A stretch of DNA of 35,069 nt from Halomonas sp. A11-A (GTDB lineage: Bacteria; Pseudomonadota; Gammaproteobacteria; Pseudomonadales; Halomonadaceae), in contig NZ_QGTM01000029.1 in NCBI RefSeq assembly GCF_003182195.1, positions 1 to 35,069 of the forward strand, given 5' to 3'. Shown piece by piece: positions 23,345 to 31,430 of this stretch. The position numbers were made by a program, and so were the translations under genes. The number at the start of each line of letters is the position of its first letter. The stretch's first letter is position 1. The notes under the pieces were generated by a model. That model did not search any database. It was not told where the DNA came from and worked only from the letters and a program-made list of their open reading frames with translations.

Positions 23345-24547
23345 TTATACCCGCTCTATCAGGGTAGCAATGCCCTGCCCCACGCCTACGCACATGGCAC
23401 ACAGAGCGTAGCGCTTGCCGCTCTTCTGCAGCTCGTGGGCCGCGGTCAGCAGCAGGCGGGCGCCGGACATGCCCAGCGGGTGGCCCAGCGCGATGGCGCC
23501 GCCGTTGGGGTTGACCCGCGGGTCGTCGTCGGCAATCCCCAGCTCGCGCAGACAGGCCAGCGCCTGGGCGGCGAAGGCCTCGTTGAGCTCGATCACGTCG
23601 ATCTCGTCCAGCGACACCCCGGTACGCGCGAGCAGCTTCTGCACCGCGGGCACCGGGCCGATGCCCATGATGCGCGGCTCGACGCCGGCGGTGGCCATGC
23701 CGAGGATCTTCGCCATAGGGGTGAGGCCGTGCTGCTCCACCGCGGCGGCACTGGCCACCAGCATGGCGGCGGCGCCATCGTTGACTCCGGAGGCGTTGCC
23801 GGCGGTGACGCTGCCGCCCTCACGGAAGGGGGCGGGCAGGGCAGCGAGCTTCTCGAGTGTGGTCGCGCGCAGGTGCTCGTCCTGGTCGAAGCGCAGCGGT
23901 TCCTGCTTGCGGCGCGGAATCTCGATGGCGGTGATCTCCAGCGCGAAGCGGCCGGCTTTTTGTGCGGCGGCGGCCTTCTGCTGGGAGCGCAGGGCGAAAG
24001 CGTCCTGGTCCTCACGGGAGATCTTGAACTGCTCGGCAACGTTCTCGGCGGTCTCCGGCATCGAGTCGACGCCGTAGGCCTGCTTCATCTTGGGGTTGAT
24101 GAAACGCCAGCCGATAGTGGTGTCCTCGATCTGCTGGCCCCGGGAGAAGGCACTGTCGGCCTTGCCCATCACGTAGGGCGCCCGGGACATCGACTCCACG
24201 CCGCCGGCCAGCGCCAGCTCCATCTCGCCGGCCTTGATGGCGCGGAAGGCGGTGCCCACCGCGTCCATGCCGGAGCCGCACAAGCGATTCAGGGTGGTGC
24301 CGGGGATGGATACCGGCAGGCCCGCCAGCAGCAGCGACATACGCGCCACACTGCGGTTGTCCTCGCCGGCCTGGTTGGCACAGCCCATGAAGACATCGTC
24401 GATGGCTGCCGGGTCGAGCCCCGGCGCCTCGGCCAGCACCGCCTTGAAGATGCTGGCGGCGAGGTCGTCGGGGCGCACGCTTGCCAGCGTGCCGCCGAAG
24501 CGGCCCACGGCACTGCGCCGCGGATGGCAGAGGAATACGTCGGTCAT
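23345..24547 (-). CDS. pcaF: beta-ketoadipyl-CoA thiolase
   Basis: A 400-residue thiolase, the usual length. The acyl-binding nucleophile is Cys90 in [12 protein letters not shown], the catalytic His is in [16 protein letters not shown] and the second Cys is in [10 protein letters not shown] near the C-terminus. PcaF splits 3-oxoadipyl-CoA into succinyl-CoA and acetyl-CoA, the last pathway step. It sits 18 bp after pcaJ, with GGAGATCACC before ATG 24547. The context pcaIJF removes doubt between this and a generic acetyl-CoA acetyltransferase. Confidence 0.95.
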   Translation of the reverse strand: MTDVFLCHPRRSAVGRFGGTLASVRPDDLAASIFKAVLAEAPGLDPAAIDDVFMGCANQAGEDNRSVARMSLLLAGLPVSIPGTTLNRLCGSGMDAVGTAFRAIKAGEMELALAGGVESMSRAPYVMGKADSAFSRGQQIEDTTIGWRFINPKMKQAYGVDSMPETAENVAEQFKISREDQDAFALRSQQKAAAAQKAGRFALEITAIEIPRRKQEPLRFDQDEHLRATTLEKLAALPAPFREGGSVTAGNASGVNDGAAAMLVASAAAVEQHGLTPMAKILGMATAGVEPRIMGIGPVPAVQKLLARTGVSLDEIDVIELNEAFAAQALACLRELGIADDDPRVNPNGGAIALGHPLGMSGARLLLTAAHELQKSGKRYALCAMCVGVGQGIATLIERV

Positions 24548-24565
24548 GGTGATCTCCTGTTCGGC

Positions 24566-25339
24566 TTACTGACCCGAGTGGGCGCGTTCGGTACGAGCCT
24601 TCAGCTCGCGCAGGATCTCGAGCTCGCGGGCCGAGGGCTCCGGGGTGGTCTCGAGCCGGTCGGCGAAGCGGATCTCCCAGCCGGTGGCCTCCTGGACCTG
24701 CTCGGCGGTAACACCCGGGTGCAGAGAGACCACCACCAACTCCTTAGTCTCGGGGTCCGGCTTCATCACGCACAGGTCGGTGATCACCCGGGTCGGCCCC
24801 TTGCCGATGTTGGGCACGCCGTCGCGCCCCTTGCCGTCGCGGCCGAAACCCAGGGTGGTGACGAAGTCAACCTTGTCGACGAAGGCGCGCTTGGAGTGCT
24901 TCAGGGTGATGAAGACCTCGCCGGCATTCGTGGCGATTTCCGGCGCCCCCCCGCCGCCCGGCAGGCGCACCTTGGGCTCGCGGTAGTCGCCGATCAGGGT
25001 GGTATTGAGGTTGCAGTAGCGGTCGATCTGGGCGGTGCCCAAAAAGCCCACGTCGATCTTTCCGCCCTGCAGCCAGTAGCGGAACATCTCGGGCACCGCC
25101 ACGGTGGTGAGCGCCGTCTCGGCCAACTCGCCATCACCGATGGAGAGCGGCAGCACGTCGGGCTTGGTCTGCAGGGTGCCGGATTCGTAGATCAGCACCA
25201 CATCGGGGGCGTGGGTCAGGCGCGCCAGGTTGGCGGCCTCGGAGGGCAGGCCGATGCCGACGAAGCAGGTGGTGCCGTTCTCCAGGGCGCGCGCCGCGGT
25301 GACGGTCATCATCTCCGAGGAAGTGTATTCGAGGCTCAT
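24566..25339 (-). CDS. pcaJ: 3-oxoadipate CoA-transferase subunit B
   Basis: A 257-residue CoA-transferase beta subunit. The catalytic Glu is at 52 in VVLIYESGTLQT, and GIGLPSEAANLA at 28-39 is the oxyanion loop. It transfers CoA from succinyl-CoA to 3-oxoadipate together with PcaI. ATG 25339 overlaps the pcaI stop by one base (TGATG), so the subunits are translationally coupled. An upstream in-frame start lies within pcaI and is rejected. The C-terminus (ELEILRELKARTERAHSGQ) is a little longer than in Pseudomonas. Confidence 0.94.
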   Translation of the reverse strand: MSLEYTSSEMMTVTAARALENGTTCFVGIGLPSEAANLARLTHAPDVVLIYESGTLQTKPDVLPLSIGDGELAETALTTVAVPEMFRYWLQGGKIDVGFLGTAQIDRYCNLNTTLIGDYREPKVRLPGGGGAPEIATNAGEVFITLKHSKRAFVDKVDFVTTLGFGRDGKGRDGVPNIGKGPTRVITDLCVMKPDPETKELVVVSLHPGVTAEQVQEATGWEIRFADRLETTPEPSARELEILRELKARTERAHSGQ

Positions 25340-26169
25340 CAGGCGTTCCCCCCTGCGTTCATGACGTTCTCTTCGATCCAGGCCGTGAAGGTATCGCGAT
25401 CCCGCGCGATGGCATCCCACTCCTTGTAGAAGGCGTTGTTGCGCGGGTAGTAGCCGTGGGCATAGGAGGGCAGCGAGCCCTTCTCGGCCACGGCGATGGC
25501 GTCGATGGCCCAGCCCGGAATGATGCAGGCGTTGGGGTGGTAGCCCGGCTCGGTGCGCAGGTCGTCGACGATCTCCTCAACGGTGACGATGCTCTTCTTC
25601 GCCGCCAGCACCGCCTCCTTCTGCACGCCGACGATGCCTTCCACCAGCACGTTGCCGGCGCGGTCGGCCTTCTGGGCATGGACGACGGAGACGTCCGGGC
25701 GCACCGAGGGCACCGCGGCCAGGCGCTCACCGGTGAAGGGACATTCGATGAACTTGATCTGGTCGTTGACGCTGGGCAGCTCACTGCCCACGTAGCCGCG
25801 CAGCACGGCCAGCGGCAGCCCGGCGGCGCCGGCCTCGAAGGCGCAAGCCATGGCGGCGTGGCTGTGCTCGAGGATCTCGACCTTGTGCGGCCAGCCCTTC
25901 TCGACCGCGTCGCGCAGGCGGTGCAGCGAGCCCACGCCGGGGTTGCCCCCCCAGGAGAAGATCACCTTCTTCGCGCAGCCCGCGCCGATCATCTGGTCGT
26001 AGACCAGGTCCGGTGTCATGCGGATCAGGGTCAGGTCGCGCTTCTTCTGGCGAATCACCTCGTGACCCGCGGCGAAGGGAATCAGGTGGGTGAAGCCCTC
26101 CATGGCAACGGTGGCGCCATCCTCAACGTAGCGCGCCACCGCGTCATGCAGGCTCAGGAACTCGGCCAT
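25339..26169 (-). CDS. pcaI: 3-oxoadipate CoA-transferase subunit A
   Basis: A 276-residue alpha subunit. It begins MAEFLSLHDAVARYVEDGAT, then VAMEGFTHLIPFAAGHEVI, and carries VIFSWGGNPGVGSLHRLRDA and the C-terminal GYYPRNNAFYKEWDAIA. It pairs with PcaJ in the CoA-transferase. It is slightly longer than Pseudomonas PcaI (231), matching the glutaconate-CoA-transferase-like length class. The ribosome site AGGAGGAG precedes ATG 26169. It heads the pcaIJF-L-Q-HG row, and a GTTCG-N5-CGAAC operator lies 32 bp upstream. Confidence 0.92.
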   Translation of the reverse strand: MAEFLSLHDAVARYVEDGATVAMEGFTHLIPFAAGHEVIRQKKRDLTLIRMTPDLVYDQMIGAGCAKKVIFSWGGNPGVGSLHRLRDAVEKGWPHKVEILEHSHAAMACAFEAGAAGLPLAVLRGYVGSELPSVNDQIKFIECPFTGERLAAVPSVRPDVSVVHAQKADRAGNVLVEGIVGVQKEAVLAAKKSIVTVEEIVDDLRTEPGYHPNACIIPGWAIDAIAVAEKGSLPSYAHGYYPRNNAFYKEWDAIARDRDTFTAWIEENVMNAGGNA

Positions 26170-26200
26170 GGGATCTCCTCCTGGCGTTGACTCTCGCAAA

Positions 26201-26235
26201 AGTTCGAATAGCGAACTATGTTTTGTGATGCGAAC
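26201..26235. promoter_or_regulatory. PcaR-type operator before pcaI
   Basis: AGTTCG-AATAG-CGAACT (26201-26217) is a 6-bp-arm inverted repeat with a 5-bp spacer. A further CGAAC half-site lies at 26231-26235, 19 bp further from the gene. The core GTTCG-N5-CGAAC is the same as at 27776-27794 next to pcaR. A palindrome plus an extra direct half-site recalls the three-repeat PcaU/PobR operators. Confidence 0.75.
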
Positions 26236-26286
26236 AAACTACTCCCGCCGTCGGCCAGCGTCAAATTCTCGATACCCGAAAACGCC

Positions 26287-26311
26287 GAGGGGAAGGCCAG
26301 GCCTTCCCCTC
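26287..26311 (-). terminator. terminator after pcaB
   Basis: GAGGGGAAGGC (26287-26297) and its perfect complement (26301-26311) enclose a 3-nt loop. Reading on the minus strand, GGCGTTTTC follows the stem, a short U-rich tail. It lies 33 bp after the pcaB stop and before the pcaI promoter. Confidence 0.8.
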
Positions 26312-26343
26312 ATGGGCATCAAAACACTTTGCTTAACAATTGG

Positions 26344-27708
26344 TTATATCGACATCAGCCACTCGGCGGCGCGCGCCACCTGGGCCCGACTACCACCAAG
26401 GTATAATGACGGGTCCGTGACACGGGCCACCTGGTCCGGGTCCAGCCGGCCCTGCACCTCGGGATGAGCATTGAGCGCCGCTGCGTAGACCATCCCCTGC
26501 AGGCGCGCCGTCTCGGCGGCCTCGGCGCTGATGCGCTTGGCGGCGTCCGGCCCCAGGGTCGGCGACAGCAGCTTCGCCACCGGCTCGGCCATGATGCCGC
26601 CGCCGGTGGCCGCCAGGTTGCGCTGCATCGCCTCGGGATGCACCTCCAGCCCCTCCAGCAGCACAGCGGCCTGCTCCAGGGCACCCTCCAGCAGCAGGGC
26701 GCTGTCGACCAGCGGCGCCCACTCGGCGTGCCACTCGCCGAGGCCCCGCTCCAGGGGCTGGGCGGCGGCGTTGAGCAGCACCGTGGTGTGGCCATGCACC
26801 TGGCGGGCCGCGCTGCGGATCAGCGCGCAGCGCACCGGGTTGCGCTTGTGGGGCATGGAGGAGGATTCGCCCATGCCAGGGGCCGAGGGCTCGGCCACCT
26901 CGCCCACCTCGGTCTGGGTCAGCAGCGCCACGTCCAGGGCCAGCTTCTCGGCGGCGCCGGCCGCCGCGTCCAGCGCCGTGCCTAGGGCATGCACCGGCTG
27001 GCGGTCGGTATGCCAGGGCAGCACCGGGGTACTCAGGCCCAGCCGCTCGGCCAGGGCATCCATGACGTCGAGCCCCAGATCATCCCGGCCCGGCCCTTCC
27101 AGGCCCGGCTCTTCCAAATCCAAGCCAGAGTGCACCCCCACGGCGCCGCCGAACTGCACCGGCAGCTCGACCCCGACCAGCCGGCGCCGCGCCTGCTCCA
27201 GGCCGATGGCCCAGTGCGCCACCTTGACCCCGAAGGTGATCGGCAGCGCCTGCTGCATCAGGGTGCGCCCCACCATCACGGTCTGCTCATGTTCCCGCAT
27301 CAGCGCCAGGGCGGCGGCACGGCAGCGCCGCAGCAGGGCATCGAGCGCCGCCAGGCGCGGCTTCAACAGCAGCATCAGGGCGGAGTCGACCACGTCCTGG
27401 CTGGTGGCCCCCAGGTGGAAGTAGCGCTTGAGCTCGGCGGGCAGGACCGCCCTGCCCTGCTTGACGAAGGGAATCGCCGCGTTGCCGCCGCTGGCGATGC
27501 CGGCGGCGACGGCATCGATATCGAAGCGGTGCCCCCCGAGGAGTCGACGCATCTGGCCGCAGGCGCCTGCCGGCACGATCCCGCGAACCTCCTGGACTTC
27601 GGCCAGGGCCAGCTCGAAGGCCAGCATGGCCTGGACCATGGCCTCGGCGTTGCAGTCGACCAGGGCCGACTGGCTCATGAAGGGGTGCTGGATCAGGGCG
27701 GCGGGCAT
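26344..27708 (-). CDS. pcaB: 3-carboxy-cis,cis-muconate cycloisomerase
   Basis: At 454 residues this is the normal length for PcaB of the fumarase/aspartase superfamily. The superfamily signature SSSMPHKRNPV is at 282-292, ATSQDVVDSALML at 101-113 holds the conserved active-site segment, and TLMQQALPITFG is near 149-160. It closes 3-carboxy-muconate to 4-carboxymuconolactone, the step between PcaGH and PcaL. It is transcribed apart from pcaIJF, with its own terminator, and shares a divergent control region with pcaR. Ribosome site GGAGATCACCG precedes ATG 27708. Confidence 0.94.
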   Translation of the reverse strand: MPAALIQHPFMSQSALVDCNAEAMVQAMLAFELALAEVQEVRGIVPAGACGQMRRLLGGHRFDIDAVAAGIASGGNAAIPFVKQGRAVLPAELKRYFHLGATSQDVVDSALMLLLKPRLAALDALLRRCRAAALALMREHEQTVMVGRTLMQQALPITFGVKVAHWAIGLEQARRRLVGVELPVQFGGAVGVHSGLDLEEPGLEGPGRDDLGLDVMDALAERLGLSTPVLPWHTDRQPVHALGTALDAAAGAAEKLALDVALLTQTEVGEVAEPSAPGMGESSSMPHKRNPVRCALIRSAARQVHGHTTVLLNAAAQPLERGLGEWHAEWAPLVDSALLLEGALEQAAVLLEGLEVHPEAMQRNLAATGGGIMAEPVAKLLSPTLGPDAAKRISAEAAETARLQGMVYAAALNAHPEVQGRLDPDQVARVTDPSLYLGGSRAQVARAAEWLMSI

Positions 27709-27775
27709 CGGTGATCTCCGGCAGTGACAGTGGCAGTGGCAGGGGCCAGCGGGGGTTAGGCAAAAAGTCGTACAA

Positions 27776-27794
27776 GTGTTCGCAATTCGAACAC
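27776..27794. promoter_or_regulatory. PcaR-type operator between pcaB and pcaR
   Basis: GTGTTCG-CAATT-CGAACAC is a perfect 7-bp-arm inverted repeat with the same core as the pcaI site. It lies 51 bp before the pcaR start and 68 bp before the pcaB start, with TATGCTAGAT right beside it as a possible -10 towards pcaR. This placement allows autoregulation and activation of pcaB. Confidence 0.8.
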
Positions 27795-27844
27795 TATGCT
27801 AGATTGGAGCGTGGATTCGAGCAACACGACCAAGGACACGAAGG

Positions 27845-28636
27845 ATGGCAACCCCAGCACAGGATGAGGTCCTGACCCCCGACGATCGCGATTTCGTCAC
27901 CGCCCTGGCGAGCGGCCTGGAGGTGATCCTGGCCTTCGACGAGGCGCACCCGCGCATGACGCTCAGCGAGGTCGCCGCGCGCACCGGCATGAACCGCGCC
28001 CGCGCCCGGCGCTTCTTGCTGACCTTGCATGCCCTGGGCTACGTGCGCAAGCAACAGCGCGTCTTCGAGCTGGCCCCCCGAGTCCTGCAGCTGGGCTACG
28101 CCTTTCTCTCCGCCAACGACTATCGCAGCGTGATCCAGCAGGTGCTCGAGGATATCACCGAGGCCTGCGGCGAATCGTCCTCGCTGGGGGTGCTGGATGG
28201 CGACGAGGTGATCTATGTGGCCCGCTCCTCCTCGCGCCACCGGCTGATGGCCATCACCCTCTCGGTGGGCACTCGCCTGCCGGCGGCCCATACCTCCATG
28301 GGGCGCGTGCTGCTGGCCCAGCTGCCGGACGAGGAGCTCGACGCCTGGCTCGAGCGGACGGTGCTGAAGCAGCATACCGAGAAGACCATCACCGACAAGG
28401 CCGAGCTCAGGCAGTGCATCCTCAAGGTGCGCCAGCAGGGCTATGCCATCGCCGATCAGGAACTCGACTCCGGGCTGCGCTCCATCGCCGTGCCGGCCTT
28501 CGACGCCAACGGCAAGCTGCTCGGCGCCATCAACATCAGTACCAACGCCGCCCGGGTGGATCTCGACGTCCTGATGAGGGAGTACCTGCCGCTGCTGCAG
28601 CAGAAGGCCCGGGAGATCCGCGCCACCATCAGCTGA
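27845..28636 (+). CDS. pcaR: IclR-family regulator PcaR
   Basis: A 263-residue IclR-type regulator of the PcaR/PcaU/PobR branch. The winged helix spans about 20-85 (ALASGLEVILAFDEAHPRMT, then LSEVAARTGMNRARARRFLL and TLHALGYVRKQ). The effector domain has YVARSSSRHRLMAITLSVGT, LPAAHTSMGRVLLAQL and a C-terminal GLRSIAVPAFDANGKLLGAI. PcaR responds to 3-oxoadipate in Pseudomonas, PcaU to protocatechuate in Acinetobacter; which applies here cannot be read. It is divergent from pcaB, with GTTCG-N5-CGAAC operators at both pcaB/pcaR and pcaI. A second AEC transporter gene follows 50 bp later on the same strand. Confidence 0.93.
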   Translation: MATPAQDEVLTPDDRDFVTALASGLEVILAFDEAHPRMTLSEVAARTGMNRARARRFLLTLHALGYVRKQQRVFELAPRVLQLGYAFLSANDYRSVIQQVLEDITEACGESSSLGVLDGDEVIYVARSSSRHRLMAITLSVGTRLPAAHTSMGRVLLAQLPDEELDAWLERTVLKQHTEKTITDKAELRQCILKVRQQGYAIADQELDSGLRSIAVPAFDANGKLLGAINISTNAARVDLDVLMREYLPLLQQKAREIRATIS

Positions 28637-28686
28637 GGCTCTCTCCCCTTCTTCACTTCACTCTCCAAGGAAAGGAAGGCAACACC

Positions 28687-29640
28687 GTGCTGGAGATACT
28701 GGCCATTACCCTGCCGATCTTCCTGCTGATCGGCGCCGGCTTCACTGCCGCCCGCTTTGGCCTGATGAGCCGTGACAACCTGCAGGGCGTGGGCACCTTC
28801 GTCATGTACCTGGCGCTGCCCTCGCTGATCATCCGCGCCCTGACCGACTACCCCCTGGCCGAGGTGCTGAACCCCGGCTACCTGCTGGCCTACGGGGCGG
28901 GGTCGCTGGCGGCCTTCTTCATGGGGCTGGCACTTACCGTGGGGCTGCGCGGCAAGCGCCTGGATGCCGGCGCCATCCACGCCCTGGGCATGTCGGCGTC
29001 CAACAGCGGCTTCATCGGCTACCCCGTGGCGCTGATGGCCATCGGCCCGCCGGCGGCCATCTTCATGGCGCTGAACATGGTGGTGGAGACCTTGATCATC
29101 ATTCCCTTGGCGCTGATCCTGGCCGAGGCGGGCCGCCAGAACGGCAACGGCCTGGGCCCGGTGGTGCGCCAGACCTTCGCCCGCCTGACCCGCAACCCGG
29201 TGCTGATCGGGCTGCTCATCGGCATCACCCTGGCGCTGAGCGGCCTGCGCCTGCCCGGCCCACTGGCCCAGGCCATCGACATGCTGGCCGAGGCAGCCGG
29301 TCCCGCGGCGCTGTTCACCATCGGCGGCATGCTGCATGGGCTCAAGGCGCGCGGCATGGCAGTGGACGTCAGCCAGGTGGTGCTGGGCAAGCTGCTGCTC
29401 CACCCCCTGGCGGTATTATTGGCCGCCTTCCTGCTGCTGCCCGACCCCGACCCGCTGATGATCGCTGGGGCCCTGCTGTTCGCCTGCGCGCCGATGATCA
29501 GCGTCTACCCGCTGTTCGGAAAGCAGTATGGTCAGGGCGACATCAGCGCCGCGGGCCTGATGGTCAGCACCCTGGCCTCCTTCGTGACGATCAGCCTGAT
29601 GATCTGGCTGCTGACCCACTATGGGCTGCTGCCACTCTAG
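28687..29640 (+). CDS. AEC-family transporter beside pcaR
   Basis: A 317-residue inner-membrane carrier with ten predicted helices. It carries SASNSGFIGYPVALMAIG, the family block, plus AAGPAALFTIGGMLHGLKAR and FACAPMISVYPLFGKQYGQG in the second half. The start is GTG 28687, preceded by AAGGAAAGGAAGG; earlier starts lie inside pcaR in another frame. It follows pcaR by 50 bp and may be cotranscribed, so transport of protocatechuate, 4-hydroxybenzoate or a pathway intermediate is a reasonable guess. It differs clearly from the transporter at 341-1237. A related C-terminal fragment lies 180 bp downstream. Confidence 0.85.
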   Translation: MLEILAITLPIFLLIGAGFTAARFGLMSRDNLQGVGTFVMYLALPSLIIRALTDYPLAEVLNPGYLLAYGAGSLAAFFMGLALTVGLRGKRLDAGAIHALGMSASNSGFIGYPVALMAIGPPAAIFMALNMVVETLIIIPLALILAEAGRQNGNGLGPVVRQTFARLTRNPVLIGLLIGITLALSGLRLPGPLAQAIDMLAEAAGPAALFTIGGMLHGLKARGMAVDVSQVVLGKLLLHPLAVLLAAFLLLPDPDPLMIAGALLFACAPMISVYPLFGKQYGQGDISAAGLMVSTLASFVTISLMIWLLTHYGLLPL

Positions 29641-29658
29641 GTCCCGTCCGAAAACTGG

Positions 29659-29808
29659 CTACCCCTGCTCCTCCCCACCGAAGCAGCTACCGGCCAGCGA
29701 CACCAGGTTATCCAGCGCGGGGGAGTCGTTGCCCGACCGCCAGGCCAGCCACAGCGGCATGTCGCAGGCGTCGAGCTCGTCCAACTGGAGGAAATGAATC
29801 CCCGGCAT
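29659..29808 (-). pseudogene. C-terminal scrap of a LysR-type regulator
   Basis: About 48 codons ending at TAG 29659. They read PMPGIHFLQLDELDACDM, then PLWLAWRSGNDSPALDNLV, a typical LysR C-terminal tail (LWLAW followed by a final helix). The DNA-binding domain and most of the effector domain are missing. To the right, the sequence changes directly to an AEC transporter fragment on the other strand. Confidence 0.6.
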
Positions 29809-29815
29809 GGGCAGG

Positions 29816-30199
29816 CAGGCGCTAGCGGCGGGCACGATGGCGCTGGCCAACGCCTCCGGCCCCGCGGTGCTGTTCGTCATCGGCGGCACCCTGTTCGGCC
29901 TCCAGGTGCGCGGCATGATGAACGACGTAGGGCAGATCGTGGCGGGCAAGCTGATCCTGCACCCGCTGGCGGTGCTCGGCATCTTCCTTCTGATACCGGA
30001 AGCGGACCCCATGCTGCTGGCCGGTGCGCTGCTGTTTGCCTGCGCGCCCATGATCAGCGTCTTCCCGCTGCTGGGTCAGCGCTACGGCATGGCCAGCGTC
30101 AGCGCCGCCACGCTGATGGTCGCCACCCTGTCCGCCTTCGTGACCCTGAGCGTAGGGATCTGGGCGATCAAGAACTTTGGGCTGCTGCCTGCCGGCTGA
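29816..30199 (+). pseudogene. C-terminal fragment of an AEC transporter
   Basis: About 125 residues aligning with the last 40 percent of the transporter at 28687-29640: ANASGPAVLFVIGGTLFGLQ, then VRGMMNDVGQIVAGKLILHP and FACAPMISVFPLLGQRYG. The N-terminal helices and original start are absent. An ATG at 29807 keeps the frame open, but there is no ribosome site or family N-terminus. It is a truncated paralogue and probably nonfunctional. Confidence 0.8.
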
Positions 30200-30249
30200 G
30201 GCTGACCGTCAGCGCACCCGGCTCGGTTACGCTAAAGCCCCACCCTCGG

Positions 30250-30918
30250 TCAGTTTTCCGGGTAGCCCGGCACCGGCACATCCCGCTTCAGATGAGCGAC
30301 CCAGGATTCGATGCCGGGCAGCCCCGTGGCGGTATGCTGATAGAACTCGCTCATGTCGGGCAGCTCGTGGGCAATGCCCTTGTGGCAGGTGATGCAAGTG
30401 GCCTCCCCCTCGGCGAGGGTGGTGGAGTGCGCCTGTGCAGCCCGGGAGCTCTGCTGGGTGAAGTCCATGGACTCGAAGTCGTGGCAGTTGCGGCACTCCA
30501 GCGAGTCGTTGGCCTCCAGCCTGGCCCACTCCCTTTCCGCCAGCTCGCGCCGCTTGTCCTCGAACTGCTCCTCGGTGCGAATGGTGCCGAAGATCCAGCC
30601 CCACACCTCCTTTGAAGCCTCCATCTTGCGCGCCATCTTGTGCGTCCAGCCGTGGGGCACGTGGCAATCGGCACACTGGGCGCCGACCCCGGAGCGGTTG
30701 ACGTCGTGGATCCTGCCCTGCATTTCGCGGTAGGGATTGCGCTCCATCTCATGGCAGGAGATGCAGAACTGCTGGGTATTGGTCGCCTCCACCGCGGTGT
30801 TGAAGCCGCCCCAGAAGAAGATCCCGGCGATGAAACCGCCAAGCGTCAGGAACCCCAGGCTGAAGTGCATGCTGGGGCGCATCAGAATACGCCAATAGGT
30901 GATCAACCAGCGCTTCAT
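30250..30918 (-). CDS. napC: NapC/NirT-family tetrahaem cytochrome c
   Basis: A 222-residue membrane-anchored quinol dehydrogenase. One N-terminal helix ([20 protein letters not shown]) anchors four haem sites: CISCH, CADCH, CRNCH and CITCH. It passes electrons from quinol to NapB/NapA in the periplasm. It is the last gene of the nap operon and overlaps napB by four bases (ATGA). The C-terminal tail is slightly longer than in Escherichia coli. NapC-dependent rather than NapGH-dependent electron delivery follows from the absence of napG and napH. Confidence 0.95.
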   Translation of the reverse strand: MKRWLITYWRILMRPSMHFSLGFLTLGGFIAGIFFWGGFNTAVEATNTQQFCISCHEMERNPYREMQGRIHDVNRSGVGAQCADCHVPHGWTHKMARKMEASKEVWGWIFGTIRTEEQFEDKRRELAEREWARLEANDSLECRNCHDFESMDFTQQSSRAAQAHSTTLAEGEATCITCHKGIAHELPDMSEFYQHTATGLPGIESWVAHLKRDVPVPGYPEN

Positions 30919-31406
30919 TGGCCACCTCCCTCACGCTGCTGCTGGAGCATTTCTCCCAGCACCTCATCGACGTTGAGGAAGGTATTGGAAACGATGGGGC
31001 TGGCATCGGTCTGCGGCACATGGCACTGGGTGCAGAAGTAGCGGTCGGGCGACACCGCTGCCAGCACCTGCTGGTGGCGGTCACGGAAGTGGCTGATGCT
31101 GACCATGGGAGCACCGGCCTGGACCGCATGCTCGCGACTGTGGCAGGTCAGGCAGCGGTTGGCTCGGGTATCGATCTGATAATCGCGGATACCGTGGGGA
31201 ATGACCGGCGGCTGCTCCGGATAGTTGCGCACTTCGCGCCCGGCGTCCCGGGGCTCGCCGGCCATCGGCGGCGCCGGCAGGGATTGGCTGAGGGTGCCGC
31301 CCGGCCGCAGGCCGTCCGGCGCCGAATCGTCCCGACGCTCTTCGGCGATTGCCAGGCCGGCAACGACCAGCACCAGCGACAGACTGAGCATAGTGAGCCA
31401 TTTCAT
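30915..31406 (-). CDS. napB: periplasmic nitrate reductase small subunit, dihaem cytochrome c
   Basis: A 163-residue secreted protein with a Sec signal ([16 protein letters not shown]). It has two haem sites, CLTCHS and CTQCHV, each with the family context ([20 protein letters not shown] and [18 protein letters not shown]). It relays electrons from NapC to NapA. It follows napA by 24 bp. Confidence 0.95.
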   Translation of the reverse strand: MKWLTMLSLSLVLVVAGLAIAEERRDDSAPDGLRPGGTLSQSLPAPPMAGEPRDAGREVRNYPEQPPVIPHGIRDYQIDTRANRCLTCHSREHAVQAGAPMVSISHFRDRHQQVLAAVSPDRYFCTQCHVPQTDASPIVSNTFLNVDEVLGEMLQQQREGGGQ

Positions 31407-31430
31407 CGCATTTCTCCTTCTGTCTCGGCC

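Noticed and set aside
23237..25429. 730-codon plus-strand open frame over pcaF and pcaJ
   Set aside because: Antisense shadow of two genes with intact catalytic residues; repetitive low-complexity translation.
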